Notes: a model not told the origin generated them from the letters alone. Positions 25,836 through 35,403 are shown, counted from the stretch's first letter. The stretch is DNA of 43,689 nt from Betaproteobacteria bacterium (GCA_020346185.1 CP070775.1:2355122-2398810); one strand, 5' to 3'. Numbers and translations are program-made.

Positions 25836-27155
25836 ATGGAAATCGTCATCCTGTTCTCGTTGTTCGTTGTCAATGGGCTGCTCTCGATGTCGGAGATTGC
25901 CGTAGTGTCGGCGCGCAAGGCGCGACTGCAGCAGCTTGCCAATGAAGGCAATCACCGTGCTGCCGCTGCGCTGGCGCTGGCACGCGAGCCTTCGAATTTT
26001 CTATCTACCATTCAGGTCGGAATTACCTTCGTGGGAATCTTCAGCGGCGCCTTCGGCGAGGCGACCCTTTCGCTGGAACTAACACAAGCGCTCGCCACCA
26101 TTCCTGCGCTCGCCCCTTACAGCGAAGCCCTGGCCTTGACAATCGTGGTGGTGGCAATTGCTTATTTCTCGCTGATAATCGGAGAACTCGTGCCGAAGCG
26201 CTTGGCACTGCAGAATCCGGAGTTGATTGCGTCGCTCACTGCCGCACCGATGCGGGGTCTGTCAAGAGTTGCACACCCCGTGGTGTTGTTGCTGAGCGCA
26301 TCCACCGACTTGTTGCTGCGCATGCTCGGGGCGGGAAAAGCGAGGCAGTCACCCGTGTCGGAGGACGAAATTCGTGTCTTGATGGAGCAAGGTACCCGCG
26401 CCGGAATTTTTGAGCGCTACGAGCAGCGACTCGTTCATAACGTCTTGCTGCTCGACGAACGATCGATTGCCGCCGAAATGACACCTCGGCTTGAGGTTGT
26501 TTTCGTCGACCTGAACAACCCGCTCGAGTCGAACCTTCGCAAGATCTCGGAGAGTCGCCACTCGCGTTTTCCAGTATGTCGTGGCGATCCTGAGCACATC
26601 GTTGGTGTCATTCACGCCAAAGACATTCTCGCTAGCCATGTGGCGGGCGCGAGGGTTGATCTGGCTGCGTGCATGCAAGACCCGCTGTTTGTCCCCGAGA
26701 CGCTGACTTGCATACGCATGCTGGAAATTTTCAAGGGCTCCCCGCTGCAAATTGCGTTGGTGGTCGACGAGTATGGCGATTTTCAGGGCCTGGTGACGCT
26801 CAACGATATTCTCGAGGCGATCGTCGGTGACATGCCCTCCTCGCACGAGGAGGGAGAGCAGATGATCATCGAACGCAGTCCGGGCTCATGGCTGATCGAC
26901 GGCATGCTCGGCACCCTGGATCTCAAAGAATTGCTCGATGTGCGAGAGTTGCCAGGCGAAGACGATGGCACCTACCACACACTCGGTGGTATGACGATGA
27001 TTCAGACGGGGCGGGTGCCGCAACCAGCAGATGCATTCGAATGGGGAGGCTACCGTTTCGAGGTGGTCGATATGGACGGCACCCGGGTCGACAAGGTGCT
27101 GGTGACCCGTTTGCAGCAACCCAATCAGGAACAACCTGAGGCGGGAGAATCATAG
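25836..27155 (+). CDS. CorC/HlyC-type membrane protein with DUF21 and CBS domains (hemolysin family)
   Basis: 439 residues from ATG 25836 (MEIVILFSLFVVNG). An upstream ATG at 25785 would add a polar stretch before the first membrane helix and is less likely. The N-terminal DUF21/CNNM transmembrane domain has SEIAVVSARKARLQQLA, STIQVGITFVGIFSGAF and LIIGELVPKRLALQNPE. A pair of CBS domains (about 215-335) includes FPVCRGDPEHIVGVIHAKDI and VDEYGDFQGLVTLNDILEAI. The C-terminal CorC_HlyC domain follows, with DGTYHTLGGMTM and FEVVDMDGTRVDKVLV. Relatives (YfjD, TlyC, CorC, CNNM) are linked to Mg2+/Co2+ efflux or homeostasis. It is convergent with the SDR gene, 11 bases apart. Confidence 0.9.
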   Translation: MEIVILFSLFVVNGLLSMSEIAVVSARKARLQQLANEGNHRAAAALALAREPSNFLSTIQVGITFVGIFSGAFGEATLSLELTQALATIPALAPYSEALALTIVVVAIAYFSLIIGELVPKRLALQNPELIASLTAAPMRGLSRVAHPVVLLLSASTDLLLRMLGAGKARQSPVSEDEIRVLMEQGTRAGIFERYEQRLVHNVLLLDERSIAAEMTPRLEVVFVDLNNPLESNLRKISESRHSRFPVCRGDPEHIVGVIHAKDILASHVAGARVDLAACMQDPLFVPETLTCIRMLEIFKGSPLQIALVVDEYGDFQGLVTLNDILEAIVGDMPSSHEEGEQMIIERSPGSWLIDGMLGTLDLKELLDVRELPGEDDGTYHTLGGMTMIQTGRVPQPADAFEWGGYRFEVVDMDGTRVDKVLVTRLQQPNQEQPEAGES

Positions 27156-27166
27156 CCTTTGTATCG

Positions 27167-28012
27167 TCAGCGCTTGAGAGTATTGGTCGGCAAACGCTCC
27201 AGCAATATGTCCTGCATGCGCGTTTCAATGGCCGGCTTGATACGCTGGTGGGGGAGAATATAGAAGCGTTCGTCGCGGATAGCGTCGAATACGGCATCTG
27301 CAACTTGGTCGGCTGAAATCCTGCCCGAGTCGACGGCGTGGCGCAGACCTTCTTCGCGACGCAAGTCCTCATCCGACTTGGGTCTGTCATCACGCAGGTG
27401 TTCCGGCCGATTGCGTTCTGACTCGGCAATACGCGTCGGTACGTAGGCCGGGCACAACACTGAGCAGCGCACCTTGTCGGAATGGTCGACGAGATCGTGA
27501 TGCAAACACTCCGTGAGCGTGACGACAGCGTGCTTGGTTACGCAGTAAAGACCCATCCCCGGCAATGAGAGAAGCCCCGCCACTGAAGCAGTATTGACGA
27601 TATGCCCTTCAGTGTTTTGCTCCAGAAGGATCGGCGTGAACACGCGAACGCCGTGAATCGCGCCCCACACGTTGGGCCCCATTGCCCATTCCCAATCCTT
27701 TTCCGAGTGCTCCCACACTAACCCGCCAGGTGCAACGCCGGCATTGTTGCATACGACATGGGCCGCACCGAACGCGGCGAGCGTCTGTTCGGCGAGCGCC
27801 TCGACGTCTGCAGCGCGTGACACGTCGCATTGAACGGCTATAGCTTCATGACCTGCTTCTTGAAATTCCTCGAGTGCGGTGTCGAGCGTTGTCTGTTCGA
27901 TGTCGGCAAGAACGATTTTCATGCCCTCCCGGGCAAAGCGCCCTGCCATGGCGCGTCCCAAGCCGCTGGCCCCACCGGTTACCACTGCAACGCGATTGGT
28001 GAATGCTTTCAT
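27167..28012 (-). CDS. Short-chain dehydrogenase/reductase (SDR)
   Basis: 281 residues from ATG 28012 (MKAFTNRVAVVTGG). Starting at the Rossmann strand is normal, and the 12-codon upstream extension is unlikely. Classical SDR motifs are the NAD(P)-binding TGGASGLG (12-19), NNAG (89-92) and catalytic Ser143, Tyr156 and Lys160 (TASVAG and YCVTK). An aspartate in VLADIEQ at the end of the second strand suggests NAD(H) preference. A C-terminal extension (SERNRPEHLRDDRPKSDEDL) is common in SDRs of acyl-CoA gene clusters. It is divergent from the phosphotransferase gene, with about 150 bases between starts, and could oxidise a hydroxyacyl intermediate of the same pathway. Confidence 0.9.
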   Translation of the reverse strand: MKAFTNRVAVVTGGASGLGRAMAGRFAREGMKIVLADIEQTTLDTALEEFQEAGHEAIAVQCDVSRAADVEALAEQTLAAFGAAHVVCNNAGVAPGGLVWEHSEKDWEWAMGPNVWGAIHGVRVFTPILLEQNTEGHIVNTASVAGLLSLPGMGLYCVTKHAVVTLTECLHHDLVDHSDKVRCSVLCPAYVPTRIAESERNRPEHLRDDRPKSDEDLRREEGLRHAVDSGRISADQVADAVFDAIRDERFYILPHQRIKPAIETRMQDILLERLPTNTLKR

Positions 28013-28161
28013 GTCGTGACCCGCTTTGTGTGGCGACGAGTCTAGCATGCAGTCTGTTTATTGCAGCGCCACTCATTGTGCGGTGGATAGGCCCGCCGAG
28101 ATGCATGCCGAGGTCGGATGCTTTGGTGCGTGCGATAATCGGCGCCATTCAGGAGGAGAAG

Positions 28162-29220
28162 ATGCACGAACAATTTGCTGGCACCAAGCCGGTCGATAAA
28201 CGACTGCGTTTCGATGTCGACCGTCTTACACATTACCTGCGTGAGCACATCGAAGGGTTTTCTGGGCCGCTCGAGGTCGAGCAGTTCAGCGGTGGCCAGT
28301 CCAACCCGACTTTCATGCTGAAAGCGGGACAAAGCCGCTATGTGCTGCGCAGGAAACCGCCCGGAAAGCTGTTGCCATCGGCTCATGCCGTCGACCGCGA
28401 GTATCGCGTGACCAGCGCGCTTTATCCGACCGACGTGCCGGTGGCGCGCACCTATTGCCTGTGTGAGGATGATTCGATTATCGGTACCGCCTTCTACATC
28501 ATGGACTACGTCGAGGGCAGGGTGTTTTGGGATGGCCTGTTGCCCGACTACTGTGCTGACGACCGCCGCGCAATTTACGACGAACTGAATCGTGTCATTG
28601 CGGCGTTGCACAGTGTTGATTACGAGTCTGTCGGGTTGACCGATTTCGGCAGGCCGGGCAACTACATTGAACGCCAGATCAATCGCTGGACGAAACAATA
28701 CCGCGCCTCCGAGACCGAGCACATTGAGTCGATGGAAAATCTCATCAAGTGGTTGCCGGACAATATGCCTTCTGGTGAAGAAACTACCGTCGTTCATGGC
28801 GATTATCGTCTGGACAACGTCATTTTTCATCCGACCGAACCGCGCATTCTGGCGGTGCTTGACTGGGAGTTGTCGACACTGGGACATCCACTGGCCGACT
28901 TTGCCTATCACTGTATGACGTGGCGGCTGGTGCCAGGCGAGTTTCGCGGCATCGGTGGTGTCGATCTGAAACCGCTTGGCATCCCGAGCGAGGAGCAGTA
29001 CGTCGAGATGTACTGCCGGCGGACCGGGCGCAGCGAAATTCCCAACTGGGATTTCTACCTTGCCTACAACATGTTCCGGCTTGCGGGCATTCTGCAGGGC
29101 ATCATGGGGCGGGTGAAAGACGGCACGGCGGCCAGCGCGCATGCCGTCGAACAAGGCAAGCGCGCCCGGCCAATGGCCGAGGCGGGCTGGCGGCAGGTGG
29201 AAAAAATCCTTAAAGGTTAA
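28162..29220 (+). CDS. APH-family phosphotransferase of the ACAD10/11 / LvaA type
   Basis: 352 residues from ATG 28162 behind a perfect AGGAGGAG site. Earlier in-frame starts lack one. It has the aminoglycoside-phosphotransferase fold: FSGGQSNPTFML (nucleotide loop), YVLRRKPPG (ATP lysine), the Brenner motif HGDYRLDNVIFHP with the catalytic Asp, and LDWELSTLGHPLADFAYH with the metal-binding Asp. This subgroup occurs beside acyl-CoA dehydrogenases and is fused to one in mammalian ACAD10/11. The characterised bacterial LvaA phosphorylates 4-hydroxyacyl-CoAs, so antibiotic resistance is not the expected role. Here it heads a run of acyl-CoA genes and is divergent from an SDR, much like the lva gene set. 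The substrate is inferred. Its stop codon lies in the left arm of a large inverted repeat. Confidence 0.88.
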   Translation: MHEQFAGTKPVDKRLRFDVDRLTHYLREHIEGFSGPLEVEQFSGGQSNPTFMLKAGQSRYVLRRKPPGKLLPSAHAVDREYRVTSALYPTDVPVARTYCLCEDDSIIGTAFYIMDYVEGRVFWDGLLPDYCADDRRAIYDELNRVIAALHSVDYESVGLTDFGRPGNYIERQINRWTKQYRASETEHIESMENLIKWLPDNMPSGEETTVVHGDYRLDNVIFHPTEPRILAVLDWELSTLGHPLADFAYHCMTWRLVPGEFRGIGGVDLKPLGIPSEEQYVEMYCRRTGRSEIPNWDFYLAYNMFRLAGILQGIMGRVKDGTAASAHAVEQGKRARPMAEAGWRQVEKILKG

Positions 29221-29281
29221 GGAACCTCTGGTTAATTGTCATGTACTCAGCGCGCGTGAGAATTGATCAGAGGTTCCTTAA
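29217..29281 (+). repeat. Long inverted repeat overlapping the phosphotransferase stop codon
   Basis: The left arm at 29217-29237 and right arm at 29261-29281 pair over 21 positions, 14 of them a continuous TTAAGGAACCTCTG / CAGAGGTTCCTTAA match. The two remaining mismatches are G-U compatible in RNA. The 23-base loop has its own short CTCA/TGAG stem. There is no poly-T tail. It may be an attenuator or RNA-processing signal between the phosphotransferase and quinone oxidoreductase genes, or a protein-binding site. Confidence 0.7.
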
Positions 29282-29311
29282 GTTTGCAATCACGAGTTTG
29301 GAGAGGAACGA

Positions 29312-30286
29312 ATGAGAGCAGTGTTGTGCAAGGAACTGGGATTGCCGGAGAAGTTGGTGGTCGACGAGGTGCCTTCGCCTTCGGCGGGCAAAGGCCAGGT
29401 GGTGCTATCCGTTAAAGCGTGCGGGGTGAATTTTCCCGATACGCTGATCATCCAGGGCAAATATCAGTTCAAGCCGGAACTGCCATTCTCGCCTGGCGGT
29501 GAAGTGGCTGGTGTGGTCAAGGAGGTCGGCGCGGGGGTGGCAGCAGTAAAGCCGGGAGACCGCGTGATTGCTTCGAGCACATGGGGTGGTTTTGCCGAGG
29601 AGCTGGTGGTCGAGGCCGACCGAACCATTCCGATGCCGGAGGCGATGGATTTCGTTCCGGCATCGGCGTTCGTCCTGACGTATGGCACCAGTTATCATGC
29701 GCTGAAGGACCGCGGGCAGCTGCAAGCCGGTGAAACGCTGTTGGTGCTGGGCGCATCGGGCGGCGTTGGTATATCCGCGATTCAAATCGGCAAAATGATG
29801 GGGGCGCGCGTGATTGCCGCGGCCTCGACCGACCAGAAGCTGCAGGTCTGCAAGGACAACGGTGCAGATGAGGTGATTAACTATGCCGAGGAAGATTTGC
29901 GTGCGCGCGTCAAAGAGCTGACATCGAAGCAAGGTGTCGACGTAATTTATGATCCGGTCGGCGGGCCTTTCTCCGAGCTGGCTCTGCGCGATATGGCCTG
30001 GAACGGGCGCTTCCTGGTGGTCGGCTTTGCCGCGGGTGAAATACCCAAGGTGCCGTTGAATCTGACCTTGTTGAAAGGCTGCTCCATTGTCGGCGTGTTC
30101 TGGGGGGCATTCACGCGAAAAGAACCGGAGAACAATCGACGCAATAATGAAGAACTGTTGCGGTTCTTCGTGGAAGGCAAAGTCAAACCCCATATCTACG
30201 CGACCTATCCGCTCGAGCAAGCGGCACAGGCATTGAACGACGTGATGTACAAGCGAGTCAGCGGCAAGGTGGTACTGACGACCTGA
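29312..30286 (+). CDS. NADPH:quinone oxidoreductase family protein (zinc-independent MDR)
   Basis: 324 residues. ATG 29312 has GGAGAGGAACG just upstream. The medium-chain reductase fold without structural zinc shows VKACGVNFPDTLIIQGKYQ, LPFSPGGEVAGVVKEVG, GDRVIASSTWGGFAEE, the cofactor loop LVLGASGGVGISAIQ and GADEVINYAEEDL. The cysteine ligands of zinc alcohol dehydrogenases are missing. These enzymes reduce quinones, enals or enoyl thioesters with NADPH. Within this acyl-CoA operon an enoyl-CoA or enone reductase role is plausible but unproven. It follows the inverted repeat and precedes the acyl-CoA ligase by about 90 bases. Confidence 0.9.
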   Translation: MRAVLCKELGLPEKLVVDEVPSPSAGKGQVVLSVKACGVNFPDTLIIQGKYQFKPELPFSPGGEVAGVVKEVGAGVAAVKPGDRVIASSTWGGFAEELVVEADRTIPMPEAMDFVPASAFVLTYGTSYHALKDRGQLQAGETLLVLGASGGVGISAIQIGKMMGARVIAAASTDQKLQVCKDNGADEVINYAEEDLRARVKELTSKQGVDVIYDPVGGPFSELALRDMAWNGRFLVVGFAAGEIPKVPLNLTLLKGCSIVGVFWGAFTRKEPENNRRNNEELLRFFVEGKVKPHIYATYPLEQAAQALNDVMYKRVSGKVVLTT

Positions 30287-30377
30287 TTTTTCCGGCCGAG
30301 GTTTTCTTCTGGTCGGAACATCGTGTGTTGCCGGCAACGTTGACCTTGTGCAAGGCAGTTGATGAGTGAGCCGCGAT

Positions 30378-32003
30378 ATGAAATCGACAATGATGCACGT
30401 GCCGCTGAACCTGGCCCATTTTCTCGAGCGGGCCGGGAGACTGTTCGGCAAGCAGGAGATCGTTTCGAGAATGCCGGACAAATCCTTGCATCGTTATACC
30501 TATGCAGATTTTTATAGGCGTGCACGGCTGTTAGCGGAAGCATTGATCCGAGCGGGTTTGCAGCGAGGTGATCGTGTCGCGACACTCATGTGGAACCATT
30601 ACGCTCATTACGAAACGTATTTCGGTGCCATCGCCGCAGGTGGTGTGTTGCACACGCTCAATCTGCGGCTCTCTGCGCAGGACATCGCCTACATTGCTGA
30701 CCATGCCGGCGATCGTTTTCTGATTGTTGACGATATTCTGCTGCCCCTGTTCGATCAGTTCCGCGACAACATCAATATCGAGCGAGTTATTGTCGTACCG
30801 CTGACCGGGCAACCGGTACCGGGTGGGATGGACGATTACGAACGGTTTCTGGACACGGCGACGGGCGACTTCGATTACCCGGAGATGGACGAGAACGAAC
30901 CGTGCGCGATGTGTTACACATCTGGTACCACCGGTCGTCCCAAAGGCGTTGTCTATTCGCACCGTTCGCAAGTGCTGCACTCGCTGGCGCAGGCACTCCC
31001 CGATGCCATGGGCATATCCAGTCACGATGTGGTCTTGCCGGTGGTGCCGATGTTTCACGCCAATGCCTGGGGCTTGCCCTATACCGCCGCCATGCTGGGC
31101 GCGAAGATGGTCTTCCCGGGTCCGCACTTGCACCCGGAAAACATACTACCCTTGCTAGAGAGCGAAAAGGTCACCGTTTCTTGCGGCGTGCCGACCATCT
31201 GGCTGCCAATGGTGCAACTGATTGAACAGGATCCCGATAAGTGGAAATTCCAGCCGGGGCTGCGCATGACGGTGGGTGGTTCGGCGGTACCGGAGGCGAT
31301 GATACGGTCGTACGCAAAGTTCGGGATCGAAATAATGCAAGGGTGGGGGATGACCGAAACCTCGCCCCTCGCGACGGTATCGAAAGTGGCAGCATTGCAG
31401 AGCGAACTCGACGAAGATGCGCGCTTCAAGGTCAGGGCGAGCCAGGGTTATCCCATGCCGCTTGTTGACGTGCGCGCCGTCGGCGACGAAGGCGAAGTCG
31501 ACTGGAATGGCAGTGCTGTCGGCGAGATTCAGGTTCATGGTCCATGGATTACCGGAAGTTACTATGGCGTTCCGGTGTCGGACGAGAATTTCAGTCAAGA
31601 CGGTTGGCTGCGCACTGGCGACGTCGCGTCGATTGATGAATTCGGTTTCGTCAAGATCACCGACCGCACCAAAGACCTGATCAAGTCGGGTGGTGAGTGG
31701 ATTAGTTCCACTGATCTGGAAAACGCCATCATGGGCCATCCCGCAGTACAGGAAGCTGCGGTCATTGCTGTGGCGCACCCGAAGTGGGCGGAGCGACCGC
31801 TTGCGGTGATCGTCCTCAAACCCGGAGAGCGAGCCAGCGCAGCAGATATAAAACAACACCTCGCCGGTCAGTTCGTCAAGTGGATGGTGCCCGACGCCTA
31901 TGTCTTCGTCGATTCGATTCCGCGCACTTCCACTGGCAAGTTCCTCAAGACGGCGCTGCGCGAACAATATCGGGGCTGGCAATGGAGCGACTCAGCTGCG
32001 TGA
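30378..32003 (+). CDS. AMP-dependent acyl-CoA synthetase (long/medium-chain fatty acid-CoA ligase)
   Basis: 541 residues from ATG 30378 ([12 protein letters not shown]). GTG 30366 adds four residues and is a possible alternative. It activates a carboxylic acid to the acyl-adenylate and then the CoA thioester. ANL-family motifs are [17 protein letters not shown] (phosphate loop), [39 protein letters not shown] (hinge) and the C-terminal catalytic lysine in [10 protein letters not shown]. The best overall resemblance is to the FadD-like/AlkK medium-chain group. As the only ligase in the cluster, it probably provides the CoA ester on which the neighbouring phosphotransferase, dehydrogenase and thiolase act. 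Confidence 0.92.
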   Translation: MKSTMMHVPLNLAHFLERAGRLFGKQEIVSRMPDKSLHRYTYADFYRRARLLAEALIRAGLQRGDRVATLMWNHYAHYETYFGAIAAGGVLHTLNLRLSAQDIAYIADHAGDRFLIVDDILLPLFDQFRDNINIERVIVVPLTGQPVPGGMDDYERFLDTATGDFDYPEMDENEPCAMCYTSGTTGRPKGVVYSHRSQVLHSLAQALPDAMGISSHDVVLPVVPMFHANAWGLPYTAAMLGAKMVFPGPHLHPENILPLLESEKVTVSCGVPTIWLPMVQLIEQDPDKWKFQPGLRMTVGGSAVPEAMIRSYAKFGIEIMQGWGMTETSPLATVSKVAALQSELDEDARFKVRASQGYPMPLVDVRAVGDEGEVDWNGSAVGEIQVHGPWITGSYYGVPVSDENFSQDGWLRTGDVASIDEFGFVKITDRTKDLIKSGGEWISSTDLENAIMGHPAVQEAAVIAVAHPKWAERPLAVIVLKPGERASAADIKQHLAGQFVKWMVPDAYVFVDSIPRTSTGKFLKTALREQYRGWQWSDSAA

Positions 32004-32104
32004 GCGTGGGCAGGTTGAGAACGTATCCAAATCGGGTACCGGTCTTGCATCGTCATGAAGACTCGAGAAGCGAAACTGCATCAGGTGTCAGGAGTGGATG
32101 AAGA

Positions 32105-33241
32105 ATGAATTTTGAACTGAGCGAAGAACACAAGCTCATCCAGGACGCAGCGCGCCAATTTGCCCGCGACGAGATTGCGCCCATTGCGGCTGAGTCTGAT
32201 CGCGAGTCGAGCTTTCCGATGCAGATCATGGACAAGGCGCGCGAAGTAGGGCTGGTGAATGTAACGGTCCCCGAAAGTTTTGGCGGCGTTGGACTTGGTG
32301 TATTCGAGCTGGCGCTCATTACCAAAGAGCTTGCCTGGGCTTGCGCTGGAATCAATGGCGTGCTCAGTCTCAACAGCGTGATCGCCGATGTATTTCATGT
32401 CGCTGGTTCCGAGCAGCAGAAGGAGTATGTGTTCAAGCGCCTCGGCGATGGAGAGTTTGCCGGCTATGCTTTGACTGAGCCGGGTGCCGGGTCAGACGTG
32501 TCCGCGATTTCGACGCGCGCCGTTCGCAACGGTGATCGTTATGTATTGAACGGCAGCAAAGTGTGGATATCCAATGCACCGATGGCTTCGTTTTTCGTTG
32601 TCTTTGCGAGAACCGATCCGCAAGTGGGGCATCGCGGCATTAGCGCATTCCTGGTCGACCGCGACACACCTGGACTGACGGTGGGTGCGCCATTGGGCAA
32701 GATGGGTCAGCGCGCTGCGCCGGCCGCTGAAGTCTTTCTTCGTGATGTCGAAGTGCCCGAGACTGCCCGCATCAGCGAAGAGGGCGACGGGTTTCTTCTC
32801 GCCATGAAAGTGTTCGATCGGTCACGTCCCATGGTCGCGGCTGGCGCGCTCGGTGTAGCACAGCGTGCGCTCGATGAAGCAGTCGAATACGCTCGGACCA
32901 GGCAGACCATGGGAAAGGCTATCATCGAACATCAGGCGATCGGCCACAAACTGGCCGACATGGCGCTGCGTGCCGAGGCGGCACGCCTGCTCGTTTTGCA
33001 GGCGGCCTGGCTGTTGGATCACGGTCATCGCAATACCATGCAAGCGGCGTACGCCAAAACGTTTGCAGCTGACGCAGCAGTGGCGACGACGACGGACGCA
33101 ATGCAGATTTTCGGCGGTATGGGCTATAGCACCGATTACCCGGTAGAGAAATTGTTTCGCGATGCCAAGGTTTTTCAGATCTATGAGGGCACCAGTGAAA
33201 TTCAACGCAACATCATCGCGCGGGAGCTGTCGCGATCCTGA
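32105..33241 (+). CDS. Acyl-CoA dehydrogenase (short/medium-chain type)
   Basis: 378 residues. ATG 32105 has GGATGAAG just upstream. It has the complete acyl-CoA dehydrogenase layout: [39 protein letters not shown] (FAD and substrate loop), [29 protein letters not shown] (FAD contact) and [19 protein letters not shown]. The catalytic glutamate is E361 in [10 protein letters not shown], the position used by medium- and short-chain enzymes. It passes electrons to ETF. It lies between the ligase and the thiolase, giving activation, oxidation and cleavage steps in order. No enoyl-CoA hydratase or 3-hydroxyacyl-CoA dehydrogenase is present here, apart from the SDR across the divergent start. Confidence 0.93.
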   Translation: MNFELSEEHKLIQDAARQFARDEIAPIAAESDRESSFPMQIMDKAREVGLVNVTVPESFGGVGLGVFELALITKELAWACAGINGVLSLNSVIADVFHVAGSEQQKEYVFKRLGDGEFAGYALTEPGAGSDVSAISTRAVRNGDRYVLNGSKVWISNAPMASFFVVFARTDPQVGHRGISAFLVDRDTPGLTVGAPLGKMGQRAAPAAEVFLRDVEVPETARISEEGDGFLLAMKVFDRSRPMVAAGALGVAQRALDEAVEYARTRQTMGKAIIEHQAIGHKLADMALRAEAARLLVLQAAWLLDHGHRNTMQAAYAKTFAADAAVATTTDAMQIFGGMGYSTDYPVEKLFRDAKVFQIYEGTSEIQRNIIARELSRS

Positions 33242-33291
33242 CCGGCATTAGGGCGCGAAGCATGAGTACTCTTCGGTAGGAGAAGCGAGAT

Positions 33292-34470
33292 ATGAAGGAA
33301 GCAGTCATTCTGGATGCAGTGCGCTCGCCGTTTGGGCGGCGTGGCGGCATTTTGCGCGAGCGGCGGCCCGACAGCCTGCTCGCCGATGTCATTGATGGCT
33401 TGATAGACCGGGTCGGTATCGCGCCGGACAAAATCGAGGACGTTATCGACGGCACGGTGACGCTGGCCGGCGAGCAGGGTGCAAACCCGGCGCGCCTGGC
33501 TGTGTTGTTGTCGAAACTGCCGGTCGAAGTATCCGGTGTATCGCTCAACCGCATGTGCGGCTCTTCCCAGCAAGCAGTCCATTTTGCGGCGCAGGCGGTA
33601 GCCAGCGGCGACATGGATTACGTTATTGGTTGTGGTGTTGAAAGTATGACGCGCGCTCCAATGTTCCTCGATATCGGGTTGGGTAGGGAGATATCGGGCT
33701 TCGAAGTGCTGAACCCAGAGCTACTGAAACGCCATGAACTGATACACCAGGGCGAGAGCGCGGAACGGATTTCGGAAAAGTGGTCGCTGTCCCGTGATGA
33801 CGTCGATGAGTATGCCAAGCGCAGTCATCGTCTAGCAGCAAAGGCGCAGCAGGACGGAGAAAACCGAGAGATTGTCCCGCTGCAGGGAGTGTCGCCGGAA
33901 GCAGAGATTATTATCGTTGATCGCGACGAGGGCGTTCGCGCAGAACTCGACGAAGCCAAAATCGCGTCGCTGAAACCGGCGTTTCGCGCCGAGGGAAAAG
34001 GCGTCGTGACCGCGGCCAACTCGAGCCAGATTTCTGATGGCGCATCTGCTGTTCTGGTGGCGGACGGGGAGGTTGCGGTCGCTGACGGATTTACGCCGAA
34101 GGCGCGTTTCCGTGCGCGGGTGGCGTTGGGGTCTGATCCGATGCTGCAACTGACCGGCGTGATCCCCGCAACTCAGCGTGCCCTGAAGAAGGCCGGTTTG
34201 TCGATTCGTGATCTCGACTGGATCGAAATAAACGAAGCGTTCGCCTCGGTTGTGTTGTCGTGGGCCAAGGAACTGAATCCGGACATGGAAAAAGTCAACC
34301 CATGGGGCGGCGCAATCGCGCACGGCCATCCGCTTGGGGCTACCGGTGGCGGGCTGATGTCGAAAATGTTGAGTGGACTTGAGGCAACCGATGGCACTCT
34401 CGGTTTGCAGGTGATGTGTATCGGCCACGGTCAGGCAACGGCGACGATAATTGAACGCATCCAATCTTGA
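33292..34470 (+). CDS. Thiolase family protein (acetyl-CoA acyltransferase)
   Basis: 392 residues, normal length. The start has AGGAGAAG at good spacing. Thiolase motifs are the nucleophilic Cys89 in NRMCGSSQQAVHFAA, the NEAFAS loop, GGAIAHGHPLGATGG with its catalytic histidine, and the terminal CIGHGQ that supplies the second cysteine (CxG). The His after the usual C-x-G (degradative enzymes mostly read CxGGG) is a small deviation. It cleaves 3-ketoacyl-CoA to acetyl-CoA and a shortened acyl-CoA, the last step of the cluster's presumed pathway. Confidence 0.93.
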   Translation: MKEAVILDAVRSPFGRRGGILRERRPDSLLADVIDGLIDRVGIAPDKIEDVIDGTVTLAGEQGANPARLAVLLSKLPVEVSGVSLNRMCGSSQQAVHFAAQAVASGDMDYVIGCGVESMTRAPMFLDIGLGREISGFEVLNPELLKRHELIHQGESAERISEKWSLSRDDVDEYAKRSHRLAAKAQQDGENREIVPLQGVSPEAEIIIVDRDEGVRAELDEAKIASLKPAFRAEGKGVVTAANSSQISDGASAVLVADGEVAVADGFTPKARFRARVALGSDPMLQLTGVIPATQRALKKAGLSIRDLDWIEINEAFASVVLSWAKELNPDMEKVNPWGGAIAHGHPLGATGGGLMSKMLSGLEATDGTLGLQVMCIGHGQATATIIERIQS

Positions 34471-34492
34471 TCGGTAGGGTTGATATCGACTG

Positions 34493-35257
34493 ATGGCGAA
34501 GAAGATTCGCGTCGCCATACTGTTATTTGTCTTGCTCACCGTCGCGGTTGGCACTTGGCAGGCGCGGGTGCGCATAAGTTCATGGAAGCGTGCGCTCAAT
34601 GTTGTCGTTTTTCCTGTCAACGCCGATGGCACAGGGGAGACCGAGGCTTACATACGCAGCCTCGACGACGAAAGCTTCGATTCCATTCGCACATTCGTGC
34701 GCAACGAGGCGCGACACTACGGCATATCGCTGCTCAATCCAGTCGATATTTTTATAGGGCCGAAGGTTGGCGCCATGCCGCCAACAGCGCCGGTTGGCGG
34801 GTCCGCGCCGCGAGTAATGTTGTGGAGCTTGCAATTGCGCTTCTGGGCCTGGCGCCACGGTGAGCACCCCATTCTCAAGCCTGACGTTCGCATTTATGCC
34901 TTGCTTTATCACCCCTCAACCACGCAGCGCCTGGGCCATTCAGTGGGGCTTCAGAAGGGTCTGATTGGTTTGGCTAAGTTGTTTGCAGTTCCGCATATGA
35001 CGGCGGAGAACAACATCGTCATCACGCATGAGTTGTTGCATACCCTCGGAGCCACCGACAAATATGACCTCTCGAACAATCAGCCTGTGTATCCTTCCGG
35101 GTATGCCGAGCCGGATATCGAGCCACTTTATCCGCAGCAGTTTGCCGAGATCATGGGCGCACGCATTGCGGTGTCGAACGACATGTCGGTGGCGCCACGG
35201 ACGTTGGACGCGGTACTTGTCGGCCCGGAAACCGCCCGGGAAATTGGTTGGCGCTAG
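34493..35257 (+). CDS. Membrane-anchored protein with a metzincin-like HExxHxxGxxD motif
   Basis: 254 residues, family not recognised. Basic MAKKIR plus a hydrophobic segment (about 6-23) give a signal anchor, so the rest is extracytoplasmic. Near residues 178-192 is ITHELLHTLGATDKYD, a zinc-protease pattern H-E-x-x-H-x-x-G-x-x-D. A downstream AEIMGARIAV could supply the Met-turn seen after such motifs. The region before it has LNVVVFPVNADGTG and VRIYALLYHPSTTQ. A secreted or membrane-bound metalloprotease is the simplest reading, but no homologue is known to me. It starts 22 bases after the thiolase stop and so may be the last gene of the acyl-CoA operon, though its job is unrelated. Confidence 0.7.
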   Translation: MAKKIRVAILLFVLLTVAVGTWQARVRISSWKRALNVVVFPVNADGTGETEAYIRSLDDESFDSIRTFVRNEARHYGISLLNPVDIFIGPKVGAMPPTAPVGGSAPRVMLWSLQLRFWAWRHGEHPILKPDVRIYALLYHPSTTQRLGHSVGLQKGLIGLAKLFAVPHMTAENNIVITHELLHTLGATDKYDLSNNQPVYPSGYAEPDIEPLYPQQFAEIMGARIAVSNDMSVAPRTLDAVLVGPETAREIGWR

Positions 35258-35403
35258 GTACGGAATGTGGGCTCGAATATCACCGCGCAAGTCAATCTTG
35301 TTGCAAATAACAACTATTCGCAATAAGATCGTTGTCTGTTGGTGAGCGTAACCTAGCGACTTTGCACACTATTTTGGGATGAGAACAAGAGATAAGGGGA
35401 AGG

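Noticed and set aside
28162..29220. Aminoglycoside resistance phosphotransferase
   Set aside because: The fold is shared, but the ACAD10/LvaA-like sequence and the acyl-CoA gene neighbourhood point to a metabolic kinase rather than antibiotic modification.
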